The notes under the pieces are model-generated. The model saw only the letters and a list, made by a program, of their open reading frames with translations, did not search any database and had not been told where the DNA came from. DNA of 14,813 nt, taken from assembly GCA_964531735.1 (NCBI GenBank), contig CAZHGD010000188.1:1-14813 (forward strand). The letters run 5' to 3'. A program made the translations under genes and the position numbers. The DNA is from CAZHGD01 sp964531735. Its GTDB lineage: Bacteria; Armatimonadota; UBA10988. Below are positions 1-6,218 of the stretch, in pieces; within the stretch, counting starts at the first letter, position 1, and each line of letters opens with the position of its first letter.

Positions 1-829
1 CCACGCCGGGACCGCCGGGCGCGCCACCACCCGGCATGCCGCCGGGACCGCCCGGGGCGCCGCCCGGGCCACCCGGACCACCGGGGCCGCCACCCATGCC
101 ACCGGCCGCCGAGGCCGCGGCCGCGTTCCGCTCCAGCACGCGCTTGGCCATGTCGTGGTTGTAGAGCACTTGCTCGGCAAACACGCTGGGCACACCGCGC
201 GCGAAGGCTTCCAGTTCGCTCTGCTGCTTGGCGTAGTCGGTCAGCCGGCGGGCCACGGCCAGGTACTCGGCCTTGGCGCGGTCGGAGATGATCTCCGTGC
301 CGCGGACCGGGTCCACGTCGACCTCGCCGCGAATCTTCTCTAGTTCGCGCCGCGCAATCAGCGAGCCGAGCCGCTGGTCGACCAACTGCTTGGCGCGCGG
401 CACTTGCGGCTCCTCGGGCGCCAACGACATGTAGGCCACCAGGTGCATCACCGCCAGCACGTCATAGGTGTGCGTGCCCGGCGCATTGGCCAGCAGCAGC
501 CCCAGGCGCCGTTGCGCGCGCCAATGGGCCGGATTGTACCGGGTGGCGTTGGCGTACTGATCGACGGCGAAGACCCAGCGGTTGGTGGCGACATCGAAGT
601 TCGGCACGCGCAGCGTCTTCACCCAGCAGGCGAAGGCCGCGTTGCTCATCGCCTCGGCCTGATTCCCGCGGCGATAGAACTCCTCGGCCGCTTCGACTTC
701 GCTGACCTTCTGCTTGGCGCACTCCATCGCGCACGGCGGCGCGGCCGGCTTGCCCTTCCTCGACTTGGCCTTGGGCGCCGCCAGCGTCGCCGAGAGGCTT
801 ATCATCAGCACCAGGATGGTCCAGCGCAT
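1..829 (-). CDS. Exported helical-repeat protein with Gly/Pro-rich C-terminal tail (3' end cut by window)
   Basis: The reverse-strand reading frame opens at ATG 829 and stays open to the window edge (276 codons seen), so the C-terminus is missing. An SD-like GGAG (836-839 on the plus coordinates) lies six bases before the ATG. Residues 1-18 (MRWTILVLMISLSATLAA) form a short signal peptide with an Ala-x-Ala-like end, so export is likely. A basic, Pro-rich stretch follows, then CAMEC (33-37), with Cys33 and Cys37 spaced three apart. Residues 45-235 are mostly helical and TPR-like in flavour (for example EAAEEFYRRGNQAEAMSNAA, and YNPAHWRAQRRLGLLLA), but I cannot name a family. From about residue 241 the protein becomes low-complexity Gly/Pro/Met (GGPGGPGGAPGGPGG). 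It diverges from the prepilin-like gene at 1039. Function unknown; exported structural or scaffold protein is a guess from composition. Confidence 0.8.
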   Translation of the reverse strand, partial: MRWTILVLMISLSATLAAPKAKSRKGKPAAPPCAMECAKQKVSEVEAAEEFYRRGNQAEAMSNAAFACWVKTLRVPNFDVATNRWVFAVDQYANATRYNPAHWRAQRRLGLLLANAPGTHTYDVLAVMHLVAYMSLAPEEPQVPRAKQLVDQRLGSLIARRELEKIRGEVDVDPVRGTEIISDRAKAEYLAVARRLTDYAKQQSELEAFARGVPSVFAEQVLYNHDMAKRVLERNAAAASAAGGMGGGPGGPGGPGGAPGGPGGMPGGGAPGGPGV

Positions 830-892
830 CGCGATCTCCACACCGCCTGCACAGTTAGGACGCCCGCCACGCTTACTCGTTGCGGCGCGGAG

Positions 893-922
893 AGTCTAGC
901 CTGCGAGAGGGCTCGCCGTCAA
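893..922 (-). promoter_or_regulatory. Sigma70-like promoter for the leftward exported-protein gene
   Basis: On the minus strand TTGACG (922-917; 5 of 6 to TTGACA) is followed after 18 bases by TAGACT (898-893; 4 of 6 to TATAAT). It would start transcription near 886, giving a leader of roughly 57 bases before ATG 829. Prediction by eye only. Confidence 0.5.
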
Positions 923-945
923 GCCCGGCACCACGCGCGCGGCCG

Positions 946-985
946 AAGTCGGCGACTTGACCTGCGTCGCCGAATGTGCGTCAAT
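946..985 (+). promoter_or_regulatory. Possible promoter with overlapping palindrome for the prepilin-like gene
   Basis: TTGACC (957-962) could be a -35 box; 17 bases later lies only a poor -10 (GTCAAT, 980-985). A perfect 13-base odd palindrome, AAGTCGGCGACTT (946-958), overlaps the start of the -35 element. A partly overlapping inverted repeat pairs TCGGCGA (949-955) with TCGCCGA (967-973). The symmetry suggests an operator more strongly than the -10 supports a promoter. Confidence 0.3.
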
Positions 986-1038
986 CGCTACCAGACCGAC
1001 GGATCAGGTGACGTCAGCATTTCGGGTGGAGGTGCGTC

Positions 1039-1668
1039 ATGCGTTCGCGCGGGTTCACGTTGATCGAGCTGTTGGTGGTCATCGCCATCATCGCGATTCT
1101 GGCGGCCATCTTGTTTCCCGTGTTCGCCAAGGCACGCGAGAAGGCGCGCCAGAGCAACTGCCTGAGCAACCTCAAGCAGCTCGGGCTGGCCACCATGCAG
1201 TACACGCAGGACTACGACGAGCAGTTGCCCATTGCTTACCGCGGGCCGGACTGGTGCGCCGCCTCGGCCTCGTGGCGGCAGATCATCATGCCGTACGGCA
1301 AGAACACCCAGATCTATATGTGCCCGTCGGCCACCGGCGGCACGGTCTGTGCGGCCACCGACGTGGTGCCGAAGCTCGGGTTCTACGGCGTCGCCGCGGG
1401 CTGGGCCGAGGTCAGTCCGCCGTTCATGGCGCTGAGCCAGTTCGGCGCGCCGGCCGACACCTTGCTGATCGGCGAGAACAACGACAGCGACTGGGTGGTG
1501 GAACCGACGATCGGCCTGTGCACGCTGACCTACACGGCGCCGGGCACGGTCTACATGCGCCACAACGAAGGCGCCAACTGGGCCTACGCCGACGGCCACG
1601 GCAAGTGGCAGAAGTCCGACGCGGTCCACACCAACGACTGCTGGCCGTGGAAGGTCGTCAAGCCGTAA
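1039..1668 (+). CDS. Type IV prepilin-like protein with N-terminal methylation motif and H-X9-DG motif
   Basis: 209 residues; start ATG 1039 is set by GGAGG at 1028-1032, six bases upstream. The N-terminus is a classic class III signal: a short basic leader MRSRG, cleavage expected between Gly5 and Phe6, Glu10 as the +5 glutamate, then a hydrophobic helix to about residue 30. The following Phe-Pro-Val-Phe-Ala-Lys-Ala-Arg-Glu pattern and the Ser-Asn-Leu-Lys-Gln-Leu-Gly segment are typical of the pseudopilin-like proteins (prepilin N-terminal cleavage / DUF1559-type) found in many copies in Armatimonadota, Planctomycetota and Lentisphaerota. His175, nine residues, then Asp185-Gly186 fit the H-X9-DG motif of that group. 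Six cysteines (41, 73, 95, 104, 161, 201) may form disulfides. The protein should be processed by a prepilin peptidase and sit in the inner membrane or a pilus-like fibre. No secretion or pilus genes are nearby, so its partner machinery is elsewhere. Confidence in type is high; precise role unknown. Confidence 0.93.
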   Translation: MRSRGFTLIELLVVIAIIAILAAILFPVFAKAREKARQSNCLSNLKQLGLATMQYTQDYDEQLPIAYRGPDWCAASASWRQIIMPYGKNTQIYMCPSATGGTVCAATDVVPKLGFYGVAAGWAEVSPPFMALSQFGAPADTLLIGENNDSDWVVEPTIGLCTLTYTAPGTVYMRHNEGANWAYADGHGKWQKSDAVHTNDCWPWKVVKP

Positions 1669-1685
1669 GCCGGCGCCAACCGGCT
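1668..1685. terminator. Short shared hairpin between two convergent stops
   Basis: AGCCGG (1668-1673) pairs with CCGGCT (1680-1685) around a six-base loop. The hairpin overlaps the last base of the TAA of the rightward prepilin-like gene (1666-1668) and the TAG of the leftward lipoprotein gene (1684-1686). It has no T-run on either side, so intrinsic termination is uncertain; a bidirectional stop or transcript-end protector is possible. Confidence 0.35.
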
Positions 1686-2802
1686 ACCTCACCGGCGTGA
1701 TGGCGACGGCGTAGCCGGTCAGGGCGCTGTCGAGGTCGATGCCCAGACCGCGCAGCCAGGCGGCGTTCGCTTGCATTGTGGCCAGGCTGAGCACGCGGTC
1801 GGTCGACACCTCGAGCACGCCCTGCAGGCTGCGCGCGCCCAGGGCCAACCGCACCGTGTCGCCGTTGGCCAGGCCCAGGGCGGTCGCGTCGGCGGCGGTC
1901 AACCGGACGGTGCCGGGCTGACCGCCCGGCGCGATGAGGGCGGTGGCCGCCAGGCCGCCGCCGGCCAGGCGGGCCGCACCGTAGACCACCGGCACCACCA
2001 GCACCGGATCGGGGCTGAGCGCGCAGCCGAGGCCGAGATCGGCTGGCTGCACGTAGCTGACCACGTGGTCCAGCCGGCCGGCCGGTGCGGCCAACCCCCG
2101 GACCTCGAGCAGGCGACCGTGCATCGCTTCGGCCCGCGCCCCGAGCGTCAGCGGCAGCGAGACGGTGCCGTCGGTCCGCGACACCCCGGCCCCGACGTAC
2201 CAGATCGGCCCACCGCGCTCGCGGTAGGTCAGGCGCAGGTCGGCGCTGGCCCCGGCAAAGGCGCCACGCAGCGTCAGCGTGAAGGCGTCGCTGCTGCCGC
2301 CGCTGTTGAGCTGCAGCAGCACCCGCTCGCTGCTGTTGCCCACGGGCACGGCCGAGGCCGGGGCGGTCAGCAGCGGCATGACGTTCAACTGGTCGCCGCT
2401 GCCGAACCGCAGCTCGACATCGACGCGCGCGCCGGGCGGCAAGGCCAGCGGCGCGGTGACCTTCGGATGGTTCGGCGCCTCGACCACGAGCACGCCGTCC
2501 TGCTCGGCCAGACCGGTCGGCAACGGCAGGTGGAACGAGCCGTCGTTGCCGGTGGTCACCGGGCCGGCCAAACGCGTGCCGGAGCTGCTCAGCAGCGACA
2601 CCGAGGCGCCCTCGATGGCCTGCTGGTCGGTGCTTACCAGACGCCCGAAGATGCCGGCGCCGGGCGCACTGTCGACGCTCGAACCGCTGCTGCCCGAGGA
2701 CACCAGACTGCTGCTCGAGCTGTTGGTGCTGTTGGCGCCACAGCCCGCCAGGCCGACCACCGCCAGCAGCGCACAGACGTGGGTAAGGCGCAACTTCATC
2801 AT
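1684..2802 (-). CDS. Lipoprotein with one carboxypeptidase-regulatory-like domain, coupled to the XRE regulator
   Basis: 372 residues. The frame is open further upstream, but the N-terminus beginning MMKLRLTHVCALLAVVGLAGC is a clear type II signal with lipobox Leu18-Ala-Gly-Cys21. ATG 2802 also overlaps the stop of the upstream regulator as ATGA, so I start there; ATG 2799 is equally possible. No good Shine-Dalgarno is seen, which fits translational coupling. After Cys21 comes a Ser/Asn-rich tether (about 22-45). Next is one carboxypeptidase-regulatory-like beta domain (about 48-133; GIFGRLVSTDQQAIEGASV, then an Asn-Asp-Gly-Ser-Phe turn). Residues 140-280 are unrecognised beta-rich sequence. 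The last 80 residues (VRLTAADATALGLANGDTV) resemble a double-psi beta-barrel pattern. It should be anchored in a membrane facing the periplasm or outside. Likely co-regulated with the XRE protein; ligand unknown. Confidence 0.85.
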   Translation of the reverse strand: MMKLRLTHVCALLAVVGLAGCGANSTNSSSSSLVSSGSSGSSVDSAPGAGIFGRLVSTDQQAIEGASVSLLSSSGTRLAGPVTTGNDGSFHLPLPTGLAEQDGVLVVEAPNHPKVTAPLALPPGARVDVELRFGSGDQLNVMPLLTAPASAVPVGNSSERVLLQLNSGGSSDAFTLTLRGAFAGASADLRLTYRERGGPIWYVGAGVSRTDGTVSLPLTLGARAEAMHGRLLEVRGLAAPAGRLDHVVSYVQPADLGLGCALSPDPVLVVPVVYGAARLAGGGLAATALIAPGGQPGTVRLTAADATALGLANGDTVRLALGARSLQGVLEVSTDRVLSLATMQANAAWLRGLGIDLDSALTGYAVAITPVR

Positions 2803-4562
2803 CTGGTCTCGGCCACCATCCGCTCGATCACCGCCCGATACGGTACCATACCCATCGTCGCGGCCAGTTCGCGCGCCGCCGCCGCGTGGTCCGCGGCGGT
2901 CGCGCTGTCGCCGCGCCGCTGCGCCAGGCACAGACCGGCCAGCTCGGCGAACAACTGCCCGCGCAACGACGCGATGCGCGTCGCCAGCCGCTGCGACTGG
3001 TGCAGCACGGCGGTGGCCTCGTCCCAGCGGCCATCCAGCGCCGCCACCGCCGCGGCATGGGCCAGGCGCATCGCCTCCAGGTCGCCTAGCTCCTGCGCCG
3101 CGGTGAGCTGGCCGGCCCGCGCCAGAGCGGCCGCCGCCGCCGCCGAGTCGCCGGCGCACCAGGCGTAGTGCGCCAGGTTCAGCAAGGCGTTGGCCTCACG
3201 ATAGGGCAGACCGGCCGCCTCGGCCGCCGCCAGCTCCTCAGTGGCCTCGGCCCGTGCCCGCGCCACATCGCCGCGCGTGAACCAGGCGTTGCCGCGGATC
3301 TCATGCGCCACGGCCGCCGCCAGACCCGCCTGCACCGGATCGGCCGCGCGGTGCTGCTCCGCCAGGTCCAGAATGTCCGCGCACAGCCGCTCGTCGAACT
3401 CGCCCCCGGCGAAATTGACGTCCAGCTCGGCGAGGTTCTTCAGGGCCTTCCAGCGCACGGTCCAGTCGCTGCAGCCGGCGGCCAGCTCGGCGCCGGTGCG
3501 CGCTTCGTCGAGCTGCCCGCAGAAGAGCGCCAACTGGCTCAGGTTGTAGAGGTTGTTGAGTGCGTCGCGGCTTCGCTCGCCGACTTGCTCGACACTGTGG
3601 TAGAGCGATTCGGCCTGGCGCGCCAGCACTACCGCGTCGGCGTAGCGGCCCTGCTCGCCCAGCGACCGCGCCGAGCGCGCCATCGCCTTGGCGGCCGGCG
3701 TCACCACCGACGCGCCGTAGACCGGCCGCAGCCGCTCGGTGGCCGCGGCGATGCGCTCGCACAGCTCGCGCAGTTCGGCCCAGTCGCCGTCGCCACGCTC
3801 AATCCGCTGCTCGAGTAGCTCGACCTCGCGCTCGGCTTGCGTCAGCCACTGGTACTGCGCCGCCGCGCCGTCGGCGCCCTCGGCCGGGGCCTCGAAATCG
3901 CGCTGGAGCCAGCGCACCACGCCGCTGACGCGACCAGCGCCGGCCGGCCAGGGCGCGTAGATGGGATTCACCGCCTCGTAGGAGCCGTCGGCGGCGAGGC
4001 GCCAGAGGACCTCGGCGCCGTTCTCGGTCTCGACCAGCACCAGGCGTCCGGGCTCGGCGTCGGTCGCCGCGGCAATGCCGAGCAGGTCACCGGCGCGCAA
4101 CAACGGGTGATGCGCATCACCTTCCACCCGCACGACCAGAACGCCTTCCGCCTGCGCCGCGGCGAGCCAGCGCCAGCCGCAATCGCCGCGCTGCAACTGC
4201 GCCAGGGGACCCGGCACCAGACATCCGGCCACCGGCGCGAGTTGATCGGCGCCGGCCGTGGTCGGCGCCGCGGTGCGCTCCTGGAGCAGCCGCCCCACCC
4301 CCTCGAGGTCGCGCCGGATGCGCTCGAAAGCGTCGGCGACCTCGCGCAAGCCCTCGTCGCCGTGCGCCTCGCCCAGGAACCAGCTCACCGGCCGGCGGAG
4401 AATCTCCGCCAGTCGCACCAGGTCGGCATAGCGCGGCTGGCGTCGACCGGTCTCCCAGTTGGACACCGTCTGCGGATTGCACGGGACACGCTCAGCCAAC
4501 TGCGCCTGGGTGTAGCCCAGCGCTTCCCGAGCCGCCACCACTTGCCGCGCGATCGTATCCAT
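2799..4562 (-). CDS. XRE-family regulator with degenerate S24-like domain and TPR-type helical C-terminus
   Basis: 587 residues. Residues 8-65 are an XRE/Cro helix-turn-helix (ALGYTQAQLAERVPCNPQTV, then SNWETGRRQPRYADLVRLAE). Residues about 118-221 match the S24/LexA repressor C-terminal fold: GVLVVRVEGDAHHPLLRAGD, then GRLVLVETENGAEVLWRLA and a VNPIYAPWP segment. The usual nucleophile Ser of the Gly-Asp-Ser motif is Ala150, and the usual Lys of the Val-Lys-Arg-Leu motif is Trp187, so autocleavage is not expected. Residues 240-275 look like a coiled coil. From about 290 to 585 there are alpha-hairpin repeats of TPR type (LGEQGRYADAVVLARQAESL; GRWDEATAVLHQSQRLATRI). It is cytoplasmic and should bind DNA, with the S24-like and TPR parts giving dimerisation and signal input. 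Its stop overlaps the start of a lipoprotein gene, and a second lipoprotein diverges from it. Start ATG 4562 gives an intact HTH; the ribosome site before it is weak (GGAACAAGGG). Confidence 0.9.
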   Translation of the reverse strand: MDTIARQVVAAREALGYTQAQLAERVPCNPQTVSNWETGRRQPRYADLVRLAEILRRPVSWFLGEAHGDEGLREVADAFERIRRDLEGVGRLLQERTAAPTTAGADQLAPVAGCLVPGPLAQLQRGDCGWRWLAAAQAEGVLVVRVEGDAHHPLLRAGDLLGIAAATDAEPGRLVLVETENGAEVLWRLAADGSYEAVNPIYAPWPAGAGRVSGVVRWLQRDFEAPAEGADGAAAQYQWLTQAEREVELLEQRIERGDGDWAELRELCERIAAATERLRPVYGASVVTPAAKAMARSARSLGEQGRYADAVVLARQAESLYHSVEQVGERSRDALNNLYNLSQLALFCGQLDEARTGAELAAGCSDWTVRWKALKNLAELDVNFAGGEFDERLCADILDLAEQHRAADPVQAGLAAAVAHEIRGNAWFTRGDVARARAEATEELAAAEAAGLPYREANALLNLAHYAWCAGDSAAAAAALARAGQLTAAQELGDLEAMRLAHAAAVAALDGRWDEATAVLHQSQRLATRIASLRGQLFAELAGLCLAQRRGDSATAADHAAAARELAATMGMVPYRAVIERMVAETR

Positions 4563-4623
4563 GCCCTTGTTCCGCGGGGCACCGCCACGGCACTCGCGAC
4601 CCGTCGCCAGTGCCTGCGTATAC

Positions 4624-4648
4624 CGAACGTTCTAGTTCGATCATACCA
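4624..4648 (-). promoter_or_regulatory. Extended -10 promoter plus inverted repeat upstream of the XRE regulator
   Basis: On the minus strand TGG-TATGAT (4648-4640) is an extended -10 element with 5 of 6 matches; there is no good -35. Transcription would begin near 4633. Directly over that point lies CGAACGTTCTAGTTCG (4624-4639 on the plus strand), an inverted repeat of CGAAC and GTTCG with six bases between. It contains the perfect 8-base palindrome GAACGTTC (4625-4632). The position suits autorepression by the XRE protein. The arms equal those of Gram-positive LexA boxes, which have four bases between them, not six. Confidence 0.5.
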
Positions 4649-4760
4649 TACCGGCACACGGCGCGCCACAGGCGGCACCGCACCCCAGTGTCCATCATAG
4701 ACGCGCCGGGCGCGGGCCAAGATCCGCCGTATCGCAAGAACATCGCAACAACATGGAGGA

Positions 4761-4789
4761 TTGAACTCCACGAATCGTTGGAATACACT
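4761..4789 (+). promoter_or_regulatory. Promoter with palindromic spacer for the rightward lipoprotein gene
   Basis: TTGAAC (4761-4766) and TACACT (4784-4789) are separated by exactly 17 bases; each matches consensus at 4 of 6 positions. The spacer holds the odd palindrome ACGAATCGT (4770-4778), whose CGAA-T-CGTT core differs by a single inserted base from CGAACGTT in the regulator's own promoter. A regulator bound here would sit between -35 and -10. Expected start near 4796, leaving a leader of about 39 bases. Confidence 0.5.
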
Positions 4790-4801
4790 TAGAACATAAC
4801 G

Positions 4802-4825
4802 GCGGCGAGCGAAGCGCCGCGGAGG
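4802..4825 (+). promoter_or_regulatory. 5' leader hairpin abutting the Shine-Dalgarno of the second lipoprotein
   Basis: GCGGCG (4802-4807) pairs with CGCCGC (4815-4820) around a seven-base loop. GGAGG (4821-4825) follows immediately and lies nine bases before ATG 4835. The stem does not cover the SD but stacks against it. It may stabilise the short leader or modulate ribosome access. Confidence 0.4.
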
Positions 4826-4834
4826 TCAATAGCC

Positions 4835-6145
4835 ATGCGAAGGTACGCGATCGGGCTGCTGGTGGCAGCCGCCTTGCATCTCGCCGGGTGTGGTGGCGGC
4901 GGCACCAACTCGGGCACCACCACGACGACCAGCGACGTCTTCAGCCGGATGAGCAACGGGACGGACACGTCGTCGACCGCCGGGGCGATCAGCGGCACGG
5001 TCGTCAACTCGGCCGGCCAGCCGGTGGCGAGCGCCACGGTGACGGTGACCGGCGGCAGCAGCAGCCGCGCCAAGGCGAATGCCGGCTTCACGACGACCAC
5101 CAATGCCAGCGGCCACTGGTCCATCGGCAACGTGGCCGCCGGCTCCTACACCGTGACCGCCTCCTATGAGGGCCAGGCCGACATCAGCATGACGGTCACC
5201 GTCCAGGCCGGCCAGGTGCACCCGATGGGCTCGTTCGGCATGCATCCGCCCAGCGGCGGCGGCACCGGCAACGCGGACTTCGGCGGCGGCGCGGTGACCG
5301 ATGCCGGCTCGATTGTCGGCAAGGTGATCGACTCGAACGGCGCGGCCATCAGCAAGGCACGCGTCAGCATTGCCGGCGCGTGGCACGCCATGACCGGTGA
5401 CGCGGGTGGCTTTGCCCTGGGACCGCTCCCGGCCGGCAAGTACGTGGTCGACTGTGTGGCCGACGGCTATGCGGCGGCCCAGCAGACGGCCGAAGTCGTG
5501 GCCGGTGAAGCCGTGACCCTGACTTTCACGCTGACCGTCGGTAGCGGCACCACCACGGTGGCGACCGGCACGGTCAGCGGCACGGTGACCGATCTGGCCA
5601 CCGGCAGCGCCCTGGCCGGCGTCTCGGTGACCCTCGAATCCGGCCGCGCCACGGCCACCACCGACGCCAGCGGCGCTTACTCGTTCACCGGGGTCACGCC
5701 GGGCGCTGCGATGCTCGCGGCAGCGCTGACCGGCTACGCGCCATTCGAGGTGCCGATCTGCGTGCCACCGGGCAGCACCATCACGGTCAACATCAAGATG
5801 GTGGCGCAGTCCAGCAGCACCGCGACGGCCACGGGTGGCGTGAAGCTGACCATCACCGACAAGAGCACCGCGCAACCGATCAAGGGCGCCGTGGTCCGCA
5901 TCAACCGCAAAGGGCCGTTCTACACCGATGACAACGGTGTGCTGACCATCACCGGCATCCCGGTGGGCAAGTACAACCTGCGCGTCGGCGCGCGCGGCTA
6001 CGAGACGATCTTCGATGTGCTGACCGTGACGGCCGACGCGACGGCCACGCTGAGCTACGCGCTCGCGACGCAGACGCTCAGCCTGCCCGGTAACGTGGAA
6101 GCCGGGCCCGGCCTGATGCCGGGCCAGCACGGCGGCAACGACTAG
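4835..6145 (+). CDS. Lipoprotein with four carboxypeptidase-regulatory-like beta domains
   Basis: 436 residues. ATG 4835 follows GGAGG at 4821-4825 and begins a type II signal peptide, MRRYAIGLLVAAALHLAGC, with lipobox Leu16-Ala-Gly-Cys19. A Gly/Thr-rich tether runs to about residue 48. Four beta-sandwich repeats of the carboxypeptidase-regulatory / Cna-B-like type follow, at roughly 50-127, 158-235, 245-323 and 334-411. Each has the pattern G-x-V-x-D/N-x-x-G-x-x-(I/L)-x-x-A-x-V, then a D-x-x-G-x-(Y/F/W) turn and a G-x-Y-x-(V/L) strand; repeat 3 reads TDASGAYSFTGVTPG. A Gly-rich tail ends in GQHGGND. Such domains act as stalks or binding modules at the surface; no catalytic site is seen. It diverges from the XRE regulator and shares the domain type with the lipoprotein at 1684-2802, so common control is likely. 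Ligand unknown. Confidence 0.92.
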   Translation: MRRYAIGLLVAAALHLAGCGGGGTNSGTTTTTSDVFSRMSNGTDTSSTAGAISGTVVNSAGQPVASATVTVTGGSSSRAKANAGFTTTTNASGHWSIGNVAAGSYTVTASYEGQADISMTVTVQAGQVHPMGSFGMHPPSGGGTGNADFGGGAVTDAGSIVGKVIDSNGAAISKARVSIAGAWHAMTGDAGGFALGPLPAGKYVVDCVADGYAAAQQTAEVVAGEAVTLTFTLTVGSGTTTVATGTVSGTVTDLATGSALAGVSVTLESGRATATTDASGAYSFTGVTPGAAMLAAALTGYAPFEVPICVPPGSTITVNIKMVAQSSSTATATGGVKLTITDKSTAQPIKGAVVRINRKGPFYTDDNGVLTITGIPVGKYNLRVGARGYETIFDVLTVTADATATLSYALATQTLSLPGNVEAGPGLMPGQHGGND

Positions 6146-6169
6146 CTCCCCCCGACAACCCACCGCGCA

Positions 6170-6201
6170 ACGCCGGCCGGACGGCAACGTCCGGCCGGCG
6201 T
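6170..6201. terminator. Strong 14-bp hairpin with GCAA tetraloop between convergent genes
   Basis: A perfect 14-bp stem (6170-6183 with 6188-6201) closed by a GCAA (GNRA-class) tetraloop lies between the lipoprotein stop (6145) and the stop of the leftward acetate-kinase-like gene (just before 6219). There is no long T-run on either side, only short ones, but the stem is very GC-rich and symmetrical. A bidirectional terminator or 3'-end stabiliser is the natural reading. Confidence 0.75.
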
Positions 6202-6218
6202 CTTGGGGTCGCACTGGC

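Noticed and set aside
404..1063. Plus-strand open frame of 219 codons opposite the left-edge gene
   Set aside because: Arg/His-rich composition, spans the promoter region and runs into the prepilin start in another frame; the minus-strand frame has a signal peptide and SD.
2803..3159. N-terminal extension of the left lipoprotein (118 codons upstream of ATG 2802)
   Set aside because: It would bury the lipobox in the interior and is only the out-of-frame reading of the regulator's end.
1771..3168. Plus-strand open frame of 465 codons opposite the lipoprotein and regulator
   Set aside because: Compositionally biased antisense product of two well-supported minus-strand genes; no start signal and no recognisable domain.
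4624..4639. A true LexA/SOS box
   Set aside because: Arms CGAAC and GTTCG match the Gram-positive box but spacing is six, not four, and neighbouring genes are not DNA-repair genes; an XRE operator is more plausible.
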